From contig CAMOXU010000018.1 of the NCBI GenBank assembly GCA_946629525.1, forward strand, positions 1 through 35,178: a stretch of 35,178 nucleotides of DNA. The letters are read 5' to 3'. The translations under genes were made by a program, and so were the position numbers. Source of the DNA: an uncultured Clostridia bacterium (lineage in GTDB: Bacteria > Bacillota > Clostridia > Lachnospirales > Lachnospiraceae). Below are positions 1 to 8,365 of the stretch, one piece after another (the stretch's first letter is position 1; every line of letters begins with the position of its first letter). The notes under the pieces are model-generated. The model saw only the letters and a program-made list of their open reading frames with translations. It made no database searches and had not been told where the DNA came from.

Positions 1-5
1 TGATA

Positions 6-45
6 CCACCTCCATAGGACGCGGCTCAGCACCGCATGGGGGTGG
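6..45. other. Hairpin at the window edge, upstream of the first GH43 gene
   Basis: Positions 6-15 and 36-45 pair over ten bases with one G-U pair. Inside them GCGG (21-24) pairs with CCGC (32-35). There is no T-run behind it, so it looks more like a leader structure or mRNA processing site than a terminator. The gene upstream lies outside the window, so its role cannot be judged. Confidence 0.4.
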
Positions 46-73
46 AGGTTCATACGACAGCATTGGAGGAAAA

Positions 74-1888
74 ATGTATTATCAGAGCGATCTTATGGAC
101 GGAACCTTCCGAAATCCGATCCTTTTTGCGGACTACAGCGATCCGGATGTGATCCGGGTCGGGGACACGTATTATCTGACGGCATCCAGCTTTCACTATA
201 CGCCCGGACTGCCGATCCTTATTTCAAAGGACCTTGTGAACTGGAAACTCGTGAATTATGCACTGGACCGTGTCTGCGAAGCGCCCGGGATCGGGCGGCC
301 GCACGAGGACAGCGAAGCCATAGAGAAGAGATTTCAGAAGCCCTGCCACTCGGAGGGCGTCTGGGCTCCGACGATCCGGTATCATGACGGGATGTTCTTC
401 ATTTTCTACGGCATGCCGGACGAGGGAATCTATATGGTCCGCGCGAAGGATCCGCTCGGGAAATGGGAGGAGCCCGTCTGTCTCCTTCCGGGCAAAGGGC
501 TGATCGATTCCTGTCCGTTCTGGGACGAGGACGGCAGGGCCTACATCATCCACGCCTACGCGAAGAGCCGGATCGGATTCAAGAGCATCCTTGGAATCTT
601 TGAAATGTCTCCGGACGGGACGCGCGCGATCTCTGAGGACAAATTTATCTTTGACGGCAACGATCCTGCGCACCCGGCCATCACGATCGAGGGGCCGAAG
701 GTGTATAAGCGGGACGGCTTTTATTACATCCTCGCGCCGGCGGGCGGCGTGCGCCAGGGATGGCAGGTCGCGCTCCGCAGCCGGAATATCGAAGGACCCT
801 ACGAGATACGGACGGCCATGGATCAGGGGAATACCGTGATCAACGGACCGCATCAGGGCGGGCTCGTGGATACGACGGCCGGGGAGGAGTGGTTCCTGCA
901 TTTCCAGGATCGCGGACTCTTCGGGAGGATCTGTCACCTGCAGCCGGTCACCTGGAAGGACGGATGGCCGGTCATCGGGATCGACGGGACGGGCAGCGGA
1001 TGCGGCGAACCGGTCTTCCGGATGAAGAAGCCGCAGGAAATGAACCCCGTGCAGCAGGAGCTGTCCTATCTTGAGTCAAGTGATGATTTTGAAAATGGTC
1101 AGATCGGGCTTCAGTGGCAGTGGATGGGCAATGCCAAGGGTGCGGCCGCGGATGCCGGAAAGACACTGTATACGCCTCTTCCGGAAGGCGGGATCGGTCT
1201 CGGCGCTCTGAATCTCTCCGGGGAGGAGGATCCTGTCATCTGGCACAGCTGCAATGTGCTCACGCAGAAGCTCGTGCTTCCGGAGTGGATTTCTGTGGTG
1301 CGGATGCGGACCGACGGTCTCCTTGCCGGGAACAGGGCCGGAGTCACGATGATGGGAGGCCAGTATGCCGCGCTGTATGTACGGCGGACGGCAGACGGCG
1401 GACTGGAGATGGTCTATGCGGAATCGGAGGGCTCGGATAAGGATAAGACAGAGAAGATCCTCTCTGCAGTGCCGCTTGCGAAGGCATCCTGTCCGGCAGA
1501 TCCGGCGGGCGGAGCCTGCGGGAAGCAGACAGGAGAAGGATCTCCGGCAGAGCTTTCCGAAACGGAAGGAAACGGGAACGAGATCACTTTCCGCATGATC
1601 TTTGTCCGCAGATCCCTTGCCGATGTGACGGATGAGGGAAAGGTCGAATTTAAGATGGATCCCTCGGAGGCGGAAGACCTCTTCTTTGCCAACGCGGATG
1701 CGGAAAAGCCTGAGCTTTTCATCTTCTGGTCAGAGGACGGAGAGCAGTTCCATGACAGCGGGTGCCGGTATACGCCGTCCGACCACACCTGGGTCGGAGC
1801 GAAGATCGGACTCTTCGCGCTGGCGGAGGGTAAGGCGGAGGAAGGCCGGGCGGATTTCCTCGGTGTGAAGACCGAAAAAATCGGTTAA
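74..1888 (+). CDS. Family 43 glycoside hydrolase (beta-xylosidase / alpha-L-arabinofuranosidase type), cytoplasmic
   Basis: This is a 604-residue GH43 enzyme. The N-terminal half is the five-bladed propeller. The three expected acidic residues are visible: D23 in YSDPDV (general base), D145 in LIDSCPFWDEDG (pKa modulator) and E206 in TIEGPKVY (general acid). From about residue 340 there is the beta-sandwich (concanavalin-like) C-terminal domain typical of beta-xylosidases. It is interrupted near residues 470-500 by a Gly/Ser/Glu/Ala-rich loop. There is no signal peptide, so it should act on imported arabinose- or xylose-containing oligosaccharides. The start is set by GGAGGAAAA directly before ATG. 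It converges with the second GH43 gene. Family is certain; substrate (xylose versus arabinose) cannot be read from sequence alone. Confidence 0.9.
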   Translation: MYYQSDLMDGTFRNPILFADYSDPDVIRVGDTYYLTASSFHYTPGLPILISKDLVNWKLVNYALDRVCEAPGIGRPHEDSEAIEKRFQKPCHSEGVWAPTIRYHDGMFFIFYGMPDEGIYMVRAKDPLGKWEEPVCLLPGKGLIDSCPFWDEDGRAYIIHAYAKSRIGFKSILGIFEMSPDGTRAISEDKFIFDGNDPAHPAITIEGPKVYKRDGFYYILAPAGGVRQGWQVALRSRNIEGPYEIRTAMDQGNTVINGPHQGGLVDTTAGEEWFLHFQDRGLFGRICHLQPVTWKDGWPVIGIDGTGSGCGEPVFRMKKPQEMNPVQQELSYLESSDDFENGQIGLQWQWMGNAKGAAADAGKTLYTPLPEGGIGLGALNLSGEEDPVIWHSCNVLTQKLVLPEWISVVRMRTDGLLAGNRAGVTMMGGQYAALYVRRTADGGLEMVYAESEGSDKDKTEKILSAVPLAKASCPADPAGGACGKQTGEGSPAELSETEGNGNEITFRMIFVRRSLADVTDEGKVEFKMDPSEAEDLFFANADAEKPELFIFWSEDGEQFHDSGCRYTPSDHTWVGAKIGLFALAEGKAEEGRADFLGVKTEKIG

Positions 1889-1914
1889 AAGGAATCAGAT
1901 AAGGATAATAACGC

Positions 1915-1958
1915 AAAGAAGAACAGCGCGGGCTGCGGCCTGCGCTGTTCTTCTTTTT
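1915..1958. terminator. Bidirectional Rho-independent terminator between two convergent GH43 genes
   Basis: A 15-bp stem (1915-1929 with 1942-1956) is followed by TTTTT on the plus strand and preceded by AAAG, which gives a weaker U-run on the minus strand. It lies 26 bases behind the first GH43 stop codon. The remaining stretch to 2143 shows no gene. Confidence 0.85.
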
Positions 1959-2143
1959 ACCGGGAAGTCTTCACGGCTTCTCATGTGTATTCCGGTGTTG
2001 TGTTCAACCTGATTTATGGTATCGAGATTTCCCGGGTTACCACTGTGTTCCGTCGGATTTGCAATGCTGCGCTTTCTCTGGATGCAGGCTGTGCCTTGCC
2101 GGATCCGCAGGACTGCGCTTTCACGGTTTTCCGGGCACCTCGC

Positions 2144-4189
2144 TCAGTCTTCTTCACGGTATCTCCTGAGCGTGTATCGGAACTGCCCGCTTCCGCCGGC
2201 CCCGAAGACACCGATCATCGCGCCTGTAAAGCGCTTGCCCATTTTGATCCCCTCGTCGCAGAGGTAGTATACGTTGGGGCAGTCCGCCTCGAAGAGGATT
2301 CGGGATGCCTCCGGCTCCTGTCCGGACATCCGGGTAAGTTCAAGAACGGTGAAATGCCGATGAAGCTTTCGGACCGTGACGGAGAAGCGCAGATGAAGCG
2401 CTGTCGGAGAAGCACCGCTTACGGAAGCATCGTCCGGCGCGGCGTTGTCTCCTCGGACAGTCGTCTTTGCCGGAGAAGCGCAGCTCCCGGAAGCATCGCT
2501 CGCGGCGGCATCGTTCCCGCAGACGGTCGTCTCCTTCCCGATGTGCTCCTTCACGAGGAAAGTGTATCCGCCGTCTTCCGTGCCGGCTGCCGCGCAGGAA
2601 AGCCAGGTGTTCTCGTCATAGTAGCAGACAAGTCCCGCCTCCTCTCCGGGCTTAAGCGCGGGCAGACAGAGATCTGCCTGGGCGGTGAAGTCGAAGCGCG
2701 TCTGCCTGCGAAGGAAAATGTTCCTCGCGTCCACATCGGAGAGCGGAGCCGGGCTTGAGAGGAGAAGGACGGAGCCGTCCTCCTGCCAGCGGACTGCTTC
2801 CGTCTGCGGAGGTCTCGGCGTCATCCACCCGCAGGGATCGGGGACAGGAAGGATTTCGGACTGGTCCGTCAGCGGTGCAGGAGCCTCACTTCCTTTTCGG
2901 AACGGCGGGATCTGCAGCACCGACGGCCCCTTGAGATCATTGACCAGCGGCCAGCCGTCCGGCGTCCATGTGATCGGGTCGAGGGCTGTCTCGCGGCCGA
3001 GAATGCTGTATTTTCCCTCCAGCGTCCTTCCGCACAGATAGACCATATACCAGCGGCCATCCTTCGTCCTGACCGGTTTTCCGTGCCCGCAGCGCTGGAT
3101 GCCTGCTTCCGGGTCATTCTGCCGCATGATGGGATTGTAGGGGCAGGGCGTATAAACACCGAAAAGCTCCCGGCTTCTTGCGACCGTGATCCGGTGTCCC
3201 GGGCCGGTCCCGCCCTCCGCCTGGAAGAGGTAGTACCATCCGTCTTTCTTCAGAAGGTGAGATCCTTCCGGCGCATGTTTCTGGCTTCCGTAGTAGAGGA
3301 GCTTCGCCTCGCCGGTCTGCTTCGTGCAGTCGTCCGAGAGCGGGAAGAGTCTCGCCCCGCGGTTCAGCAGCATATAGTGCTTTCCGTCCTCGTGGAAGAG
3401 GGACGGATCGATGCCGTCCTCCTCGATGAAGACAGGCTTTGTGTATGGTCCTTCCGGGCGGTCCGAGGAGACCACCATCTGGCGGCGGTAGACGGTCCCG
3501 GTATCATTCAGGCGGTAGGTCGCGGTGATATAGAACCGTCCCTGATCATAGGAGATATCCGGAGCCCAGTATCCCCGGCCTCCCTCAAGCTCGTCGAGGA
3601 GCGCCCATTCCGGATTCGTGACCGCCCAGCCGATAATTTCCCAGTGGACGAGGTCTTTGGAATGGGAAATGGGAATGCACGGAAAATAGATGAAAGAGGA
3701 GTTGACCATGTAGAAATCATCCCCGTGCGCCAGAATGGACGGGTCCGGGAAGAAGCCGGTGCGGATGGGGTTTTTGTACATTTCCTCGAAGGGGCAGCCG
3801 ACTTTTTCCATGAACCACCCGTAGAGCTCTCCGCCGGATCCCCCGCAGGCGAGATTCCAGGCGATCTCATAGGGGGTCACCAGATTCCTGTCTCCGGCGA
3901 GCGGATCCATGCCGCAGCGCTCTGTGAGATAGCGGCAGCGGACAGGGTCGCCGGACAGGACTCCGTAGTGCAGGATGTTCCGCCTGTCATCGTCAAAGAT
4001 ATCAAGGCTCGCTCTGGAATATTCGACGATATAGCGGAGGATCTCGAAGGAACTGACCTGTGCGGCGTGGAGTGCGAGCGGCACGTGCTTCGGACCGACG
4101 GTCTCGTCGATGAGGTTCGGGGAGAGTGTGAGAAGACGGCGGACTTCGGCCAGATCTTTCTTCTCAATAGCGTTTTGCAGCGGCGACAT
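2144..4189 (-). CDS. Ankyrin-repeat / family 43 glycoside hydrolase fusion
   Basis: The start is the ATG at 4189, which has AGGAGG seven bases upstream; the open frame extends to 4381 but that part lacks a ribosome site and encodes an unlikely Phe-rich stretch. The protein is 681 residues. Residues 1-135 look like ankyrin repeats (LQNAIEKKDLAEVRRLL, PLALHAAQVSSFEILRYIV, NILHYGVLSGDPVRCRYL). From about 140 a GH43 propeller follows, with D149 (FFPDPS), D261 (GIDPSLF) and E308 (APEGSH) as catalytic residues, then a C-terminal beta-sandwich. There is no signal peptide, so it is intracellular. The C-terminal part holds a 22-residue sequence repeated twice (a 66-bp in-frame duplication). It is divergent from the LacI-type regulator with an operator-like site between them. 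Xylosidase or arabinofuranosidase activity is likely; the role of the ankyrin part is unknown. Confidence 0.88.
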   Translation of the reverse strand: MSPLQNAIEKKDLAEVRRLLTLSPNLIDETVGPKHVPLALHAAQVSSFEILRYIVEYSRASLDIFDDDRRNILHYGVLSGDPVRCRYLTERCGMDPLAGDRNLVTPYEIAWNLACGGSGGELYGWFMEKVGCPFEEMYKNPIRTGFFPDPSILAHGDDFYMVNSSFIYFPCIPISHSKDLVHWEIIGWAVTNPEWALLDELEGGRGYWAPDISYDQGRFYITATYRLNDTGTVYRRQMVVSSDRPEGPYTKPVFIEEDGIDPSLFHEDGKHYMLLNRGARLFPLSDDCTKQTGEAKLLYYGSQKHAPEGSHLLKKDGWYYLFQAEGGTGPGHRITVARSRELFGVYTPCPYNPIMRQNDPEAGIQRCGHGKPVRTKDGRWYMVYLCGRTLEGKYSILGRETALDPITWTPDGWPLVNDLKGPSVLQIPPFRKGSEAPAPLTDQSEILPVPDPCGWMTPRPPQTEAVRWQEDGSVLLLSSPAPLSDVDARNIFLRRQTRFDFTAQADLCLPALKPGEEAGLVCYYDENTWLSCAAAGTEDGGYTFLVKEHIGKETTVCGNDAAASDASGSCASPAKTTVRGDNAAPDDASVSGASPTALHLRFSVTVRKLHRHFTVLELTRMSGQEPEASRILFEADCPNVYYLCDEGIKMGKRFTGAMIGVFGAGGSGQFRYTLRRYREED
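2405..2536 (-). repeat. In-frame 66-bp tandem duplication in the GH43 linker
   Basis: Two diverged copies, 2405-2470 and 2471-2536, each begin CGGAGAAGC on the plus strand. They encode two 22-residue Ala/Ser/Asp/Gly-rich units, each starting TTV on the coding strand. The period is a multiple of three, so the frame is kept. Confidence 0.75.
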
Positions 4190-4366
4190 CGGGTTCGTCC
4201 TCCTTTCCTGGAAAAAGCGGTGCGGGCACCGGCGGAATTTTGTGTGCCTTACGGGAACAGTGTGAGCATTCAGGCGGTCCCCGCAGGAAATCCAGAAAAA
4301 CATTAAAAAATTAAAGAATCTTAAAAAAATTGTATTTAAAAAATCGGGAAAATGAAGTAAGATGTC

Positions 4367-4380
4367 TGTAAGCACTTTCA
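4367..4380. promoter_or_regulatory. LacI/CcpA-type operator-like site between GH43 and the LacI regulator
   Basis: TGTAAGCACTTTCA matches the perfect palindrome found at 8303-8316 (TGTAAGCGCTTACA) at 12 of 14 positions. It lies in the 359-base divergent region 4190-4548, about 180 bases upstream of each start codon. The same stretch also contains a wider inverted repeat, CTGTAA at 4366-4371 and TTACAG at 4382-4387. AT-rich sequence from 4305 to 4345, with TACAAT on the minus strand near 4330, could hold the GH43 promoter. Confidence 0.5.
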
Positions 4381-4450
4381 TTTACAGGTGCAGGAGTCAA
4401 AAAATGAACGTTCAGTACGGCTTACAGAATCTTTTTGACGTCCGTTTCAC

Positions 4451-4479
4451 TTATGAGAATCGTTTTGCGAAACTCATAA
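4451..4479. promoter_or_regulatory. Interrupted dyad upstream of the LacI-type gene, possible autoregulatory operator
   Basis: TTATGAG (4451-4457) pairs with CTCATAA (4473-4479), and TCG (4460-4462) with CGA (4468-4470), symmetric about one centre. It lies 70 bases before the regulator start. A dyad in this position is typical for self-control, but binding is inferred. Confidence 0.4.
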
Positions 4480-4548
4480 TCATAATTCGGATTGCTCTGC
4501 AATCCTTTTTAGATCAATTATAAGTGGTGTGGAAGGAAAAGAAAAGCC

Positions 4549-5586
4549 ATGGATAAGGACTGCAGGGACGGATCCGTAAATATCTACGATATCGCGAGGA
4601 TGGCCAATGTCTCGATCGCGACAGTCTCCCGCGTTATGAATCATTCCGGGAAGGTCAGTGAGAAGACCCGCCAAAAGGTAGAAAAGATCATGCGGGAGAT
4701 AGACTATACGCCGAACGCGTTCGCCCAGGGCCTTGGTCTGAACACGATGCATGCGATCGGAATCCTGGTCCCGACGATCGCGGATAATTTTATGTCGTCG
4801 GCCATCGACTATCTGGAAAAGCAGCTGGCAAGCCGCGGATATAACTGTATTCTGAGCTGCAGCGGATTCGAGCTGTCCGGGAAGAAGCTTCATACCAAGA
4901 TCCTTCTTTCCAAGCACATTGATGCGCTGATCCTCATCGGCTCCACGTATGCCGGAAGGGAAGGCACCCCGGAGGAGACGGAATATATCCGGGAGGCGGC
5001 GCAGAAGGTTCCGGTCTTTACGATCAACTGCTATATAGAAGGAGAAAATATTTACTCGACCGTGAGCGACAACTGCGCAGCGGTGCGGGAAGTCACGGAA
5101 AAGCTGATCGCAAGCGGTCACAGGGCAATTGCTTTCGCCACGGATTCCAGGTCCTACAGTGCGAACAAGAAGCTGGAAGGCTATGTGGAAGGGCTCGCTC
5201 AGGCGGGAATTCCCTTCCGGCAGGATATGGTCTTTTATGTCGAGAAGAGTATCCGTTATGTGCGTGAGTATCTGAAAGGGGATTCGGTCCCGCCTTTTGA
5301 TGCGCTCATTGCAACGGAGGACGAGATTGCGATCGGCGCATTGAAGTACGCGGCGGATATCGGGAAGAAAGTTCCGGAGGACCTGTCTGTGGTCGGCTAC
5401 AATAATTCTACGCTCAGCCTGGCCTGCGAACCGGAGCTCACAAGTATCGACAATCATATGGAGGAGATCTGCTCGCACACAGTGGACCGGATCCTGCAGT
5501 CCCTGCAGAGTCCGGAGGAGGCGGAGCTTGTTCATGAGCTCACAGTCCCCTATGCCGTCATAGAGCGGAGTACGACCCGTTTTTGA
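4549..5586 (+). CDS. LacI-family transcriptional regulator
   Basis: The 345-residue protein begins with a LacI helix-turn-helix (VNIYDIARMANVSIATVSRV, about residues 10-29) and the hinge region (YTPNAFAQGLG). A periplasmic-binding-type sugar-sensing domain follows, with the usual signature phrases (IGILVPTIADNF, DALIATEDEIAIGALKYA, DLSVVGYNNS). The length is standard. GGAAGGAAAAG upstream supports the ATG at 4549. It probably represses or activates nearby oligosaccharide genes through sites like that at 8302; the inducer is unknown, and a uronate- or pentose-containing sugar would fit the neighbours. Confidence 0.93.
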   Translation: MDKDCRDGSVNIYDIARMANVSIATVSRVMNHSGKVSEKTRQKVEKIMREIDYTPNAFAQGLGLNTMHAIGILVPTIADNFMSSAIDYLEKQLASRGYNCILSCSGFELSGKKLHTKILLSKHIDALILIGSTYAGREGTPEETEYIREAAQKVPVFTINCYIEGENIYSTVSDNCAAVREVTEKLIASGHRAIAFATDSRSYSANKKLEGYVEGLAQAGIPFRQDMVFYVEKSIRYVREYLKGDSVPPFDALIATEDEIAIGALKYAADIGKKVPEDLSVVGYNNSTLSLACEPELTSIDNHMEEICSHTVDRILQSLQSPEEAELVHELTVPYAVIERSTTRF

Positions 5587-5685
5587 GAAGAGCGCATGCA
5601 GGCGGAAAAGCAAAGGGCAGACTGTGACGGACTGTCCGAAGACGCCTCACAGGAAAGACATGCGGTTCGAAGGAGAATATGGAAA

Positions 5686-6366
5686 ATGCCCCTGATGGAT
5701 GAGTTCCGGGAAGAACGCGAGCAGATCAAAAAAGCGCCCCTCCCGCAGAAGCTGCAATACTTTAAAGATTACTACCTGCTTCCGACGCTGTTCATTGCAT
5801 TTGTCACGATCGTATCGATCCTGCTTCTGCGGTCCACGATCTTCAAACGCCCGGAATCGCTCTACATCACGATGATCAATTTCACCGCAGAGGACGCGGC
5901 GGAGGAGAATGTCAAGCAGGCGTTTGAAAAGCAGGCGCTTTCGTCGAAGAAGGACTATATCGCGATCGACAGCAACACGTATATCGCTGCCGACACGCAG
6001 GAATCGGATCTGATCAAATACGGCTACGAGGACGAGCAGAAGCTTCTGTCCCTCGTCATGAGCGGGTCGCTCGATTTCGTGGTGTCCGGACAGGACGTCA
6101 TCGAGCGGTATATCAAACAGGACTGGTTCGATGACCTGAGGACGATCATCGATCCGGCGCTCGTCGAATCTCTCGAAGGAGAAGGGAAGCTCCTGTACGC
6201 GGGGGATGTGCCCGTGGCCGTATGCGTCGACGACGCGGCCCTTCTGACCGCGAATTATACTTACAACGGCAAGGAAGGCGAGAGCCTGTATGCGGCATTT
6301 CCGGCCGGCAGCAAGAGAAGAGAGCTTGCGGCAGGGTTCCTGCTCTTTCTCATGGGAAAAGAGTAA
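5686..6366 (+). CDS. Hypothetical one-pass membrane protein
   Basis: I chose the ATG at 5686, which has AAGGAGA about ten bases upstream; the frame stays open to an ATG at 5596, but that one lacks a clear ribosome site. The 226-residue product has a charged N-terminus (MDEFREEREQIKKAPL), a Tyr/Phe-rich entry, one membrane helix at about residues 28-48 (LLPTLFIAFVTIVSILLL) and an extracytoplasmic domain of about 175 residues without cysteines. The N-terminal pattern resembles uncharacterised Lachnospiraceae proteins. It follows the LacI gene by about 100 bases and is probably cotranscribed. I do not recognise a function. Confidence 0.7.
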   Translation: MPLMDEFREEREQIKKAPLPQKLQYFKDYYLLPTLFIAFVTIVSILLLRSTIFKRPESLYITMINFTAEDAAEENVKQAFEKQALSSKKDYIAIDSNTYIAADTQESDLIKYGYEDEQKLLSLVMSGSLDFVVSGQDVIERYIKQDWFDDLRTIIDPALVESLEGEGKLLYAGDVPVAVCVDDAALLTANYTYNGKEGESLYAAFPAGSKRRELAAGFLLFLMGKE

Positions 6367-6370
6367 TTGA

Positions 6371-6434
6371 AAACTTCCCACTTCAGAAATTTTTTATTCC
6401 TGGTCGCCGCTGCATCCATGCATGTGGGAAGTTT
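6371..6434. repeat. 11-bp inverted repeat behind the hypothetical membrane protein gene
   Basis: AAACTTCCCAC at 6371-6381 is the exact complement of 6424-6434, with 42 bases between the arms. It starts four bases after the stop codon. A TTTTA tail follows the right arm, so it could act as a weak terminator, but the loop is long. Confidence 0.45.
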
Positions 6435-6464
6435 TACTGTGAAAGTCCAGAAAACGCCGACTGA

Positions 6465-6567
6465 AAGGAGGCGGAGGCTGGTACCTTTCACGTATACGCA
6501 GTGCACTTAGCGAATGCAAGCCACAGGCGCAGCATGAGGTTAGTGCACCACTGTTTAGTAAATAAAT
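6465..6567 (+). other. Unassigned element with a GTGCACT / AGTGCAC inverted repeat
   Basis: This stretch between two genes starts with AAAGGAGG and contains GTGCACT (6499-6505) and AGTGCAC (6542-6548) as inverted arms. A short open frame would run from the GTG at 6499 to the TGA at 6565 (22 codons). No known RNA family or gene is evident to me; it could be a small RNA, a small peptide gene or a relic of a mobile element. Confidence 0.2.
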
Positions 6568-6576
6568 GAGACAAAG

Positions 6577-6614
6577 AGGGCTTCGTTCCGGTCGTGCCGG
6601 GACGAAGCCCTTTT
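6577..6614. terminator. Terminator downstream of the serine hydrolase gene
   Basis: A stem of about 15 bp (6577-6591 with 6597-6611, one mismatch) surrounds a TCGTG loop, followed by TTTTCC on the plus strand. It lies three bases beyond the stop codon of the minus-strand hydrolase and also closes transcription coming from the left. Confidence 0.75.
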
Positions 6615-6616
6615 CC

Positions 6617-8047
6617 TCAGATTTTTATTCCTTCAAGAAAGCCGTCCAGCTCGCCGAACAGGTTCTCTTCTATCTTGTGCATGCAGATCGTGAGCTTCCC
6701 GTCCGAAGGCTTTATCACGATCCGGATATTCCCGATGCAGGTCTCCATGATCTGCACGTACAGGCAGAGGCAGCCGTCGGGAAGGACCCGGTTCCAGACG
6801 TAGAACGTCTCGTTATAGTGCGGCTCGCGGGTCTTGCCGAACCCTTCCTTCGCCAGAGGAAATGAAAACCGGTACAGACTGCTCTCGAGCACAACTTCCT
6901 CCTCCGTGATCGTACAGGTGCGGAAGCCTGCGGGATTTTCCCGGATCGTCCAGAAGCCGGTGAACTGATCCCTGATCGGGCTTTCCGCAAGTGTCGGATA
7001 ATTCGCCGCGCCCAAAAGCTCCGCAGAAGCCTCGTCTTCCCGGCGTGGTGATCCCGGATCCCGGGAACCTCTGCCCGCGTCTTCCATCCGGCGGATCGCA
7101 AGATACACGCGGCGGATCTCATCGAGGATGATCTGCGTTCCGCCCTGCACGGCCTGCGTGTCGGCGCAGGTCACGACGATCAGTTCATTTTCCGGATACA
7201 TGGCCAGATACTGGCCGCCCATCCCGTACATGACAACACCGTCCCTGACCATCCAGAACTGCCGGCCGTAGCCCTGACATTCATCCAGCGTCTTTCCGTC
7301 GTGGAAAGTGGAAGTCTGATAAGACATGCACTCCCGTATGAATTCGCGGTAACGGCTGCGGAGTGCGGGATCGCCGAACGGACTTCCGGCAAAGCTTTCC
7401 TCCGGATACGTCTCCGCGTCCGTCCCGTTACAGAGCGCAAGGAGGAGACGACCTGTGAGCAGGAGATCGCCGGGCCTTGCCAGGAGGCCGGATCCGCCGA
7501 GCTCAGCCCCGAAAGGATCTGTCAGAATATATGCATCCGCGGAGAAGCCCAGCACGTCCAGATAAAGGGTGCGGAGATAGTCGAGGACGCCGAGTCCGGA
7601 GAGCTTTTTCACGAGGGCTGCGAGGGTGTGGGCGGAGGAAGTGTCATATCTGAAGATCTGGCCGGGGCGGTGATCCGGGGGCGTCGTGAAGAAGGACTGC
7701 ACCCAGTTCGAGGACGGATCGATCTTGTAGGTCGTCGATTTGTAGCAGGTCCTCATGGAGAGCATATCCGCGATCGTCATCTCTGCGAGATACGGGTGCG
7801 GGTCCCCGGGCACATACTCCGGGAAGAACCGGATGATCTTATCTGTGAGAGCAAGCTTCCCTTCGGCAATGAGGCCCCCGACGGCGAGCGCTGTAAAGCT
7901 TTTCGTGACGGAGAACATGCGGTGAAGTTCGGAAGGACTGTAGGGGGAGAAGTACTCCTCCTGGAGGAGCTTTCCGCGATGCCAGACGAGGACGCCGTGA
8001 AGCGGGAAGGGAAAATGCCGTCCGGAAAATTTCGTGATCGGATCCAT
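6617..8047 (-). CDS. Beta-lactamase-fold serine hydrolase (class C / esterase family)
   Basis: The 476-residue protein has the class C beta-lactamase and esterase signatures: S46-V-T-K49 (SxxK nucleophile motif in MFSVTKSF), Y134 in RYDTSSAH and a late YGMGGQY motif in place of the KTG box. There is no signal peptide, so it is cytoplasmic, unlike true beta-lactamases. A C-terminal domain of about 130 residues follows a charged low-complexity linker near 320-345. AAGGAG sits just before the ATG. It is divergent from the sugar importer and shares its promoter region, so a deacylating (esterase-like) role on imported oligosaccharides is plausible. Substrate is unknown. Confidence 0.85.
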   Translation of the reverse strand: MDPITKFSGRHFPFPLHGVLVWHRGKLLQEEYFSPYSPSELHRMFSVTKSFTALAVGGLIAEGKLALTDKIIRFFPEYVPGDPHPYLAEMTIADMLSMRTCYKSTTYKIDPSSNWVQSFFTTPPDHRPGQIFRYDTSSAHTLAALVKKLSGLGVLDYLRTLYLDVLGFSADAYILTDPFGAELGGSGLLARPGDLLLTGRLLLALCNGTDAETYPEESFAGSPFGDPALRSRYREFIRECMSYQTSTFHDGKTLDECQGYGRQFWMVRDGVVMYGMGGQYLAMYPENELIVVTCADTQAVQGGTQIILDEIRRVYLAIRRMEDAGRGSRDPGSPRREDEASAELLGAANYPTLAESPIRDQFTGFWTIRENPAGFRTCTITEEEVVLESSLYRFSFPLAKEGFGKTREPHYNETFYVWNRVLPDGCLCLYVQIMETCIGNIRIVIKPSDGKLTICMHKIEENLFGELDGFLEGIKI

Positions 8048-8258
8048 GTGGATTTCTCCTTTCTGTGAGCAGGGGATTATAAGGAATTGCGAAACTATGT
8101 GCGGAACGGGGTGTGTTTTTTTAGTGTACTACCGGCACTTTTGGATGTAAAGGCGGTGCATATCTGCCGCACTGAATTCATCACTATTTCAAAAAATCCA
8201 TACAAAGTGCACAAGTTTTTTTCTCGTAAAGAGTAGAAATGTTGTATATAATTTATAG

Positions 8259-8317
8259 TTGTGTTAGGGTTACACAAATGCTATAATTTGAATGTCAAGA
8301 ACTGTAAGCGCTTACAG
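8259..8317 (+). promoter_or_regulatory. Promoter and perfect palindromic operator of the sugar ABC importer
   Basis: TATAAT at 8282-8287 with TTGTGT at 8259-8264 (17-base spacer) forms a plausible sigma-A promoter. The perfect 16-base palindrome CTGTAAGCGCTTACAG at 8302-8317 starts about where transcription should begin, a position that suits repression. The motif matches LacI-family operators and CcpA cre sites. The rest of the 318-base divergent region 8048-8365 is AT-rich and shows no gene. Confidence 0.72.
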
Positions 8318-8365
8318 CGTGATTAAAAGGGGCGTTTTACACAAAAACGTTAAAGGAGGAGTAGC

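Noticed and set aside
3083..4306. 407-residue open frame on the plus strand opposite the ANK-GH43 gene
   Set aside because: It is antisense to a gene with clear catalytic motifs, has Arg/Val-rich composition without recognisable domains, and lacks a ribosome site. In GC-rich genes such long shadows are common.
4190..4381. N-terminal extension of the ANK-GH43 frame by 64 residues
   Set aside because: It runs through the AT-rich promoter region, and the ATG at 4189 has an excellent ribosome site.
6617..8047. Antibiotic-resistance beta-lactamase
   Set aside because: The SxxK fold is present, but there is no signal peptide, and the context is sugar import; an esterase-type hydrolase is far more likely.
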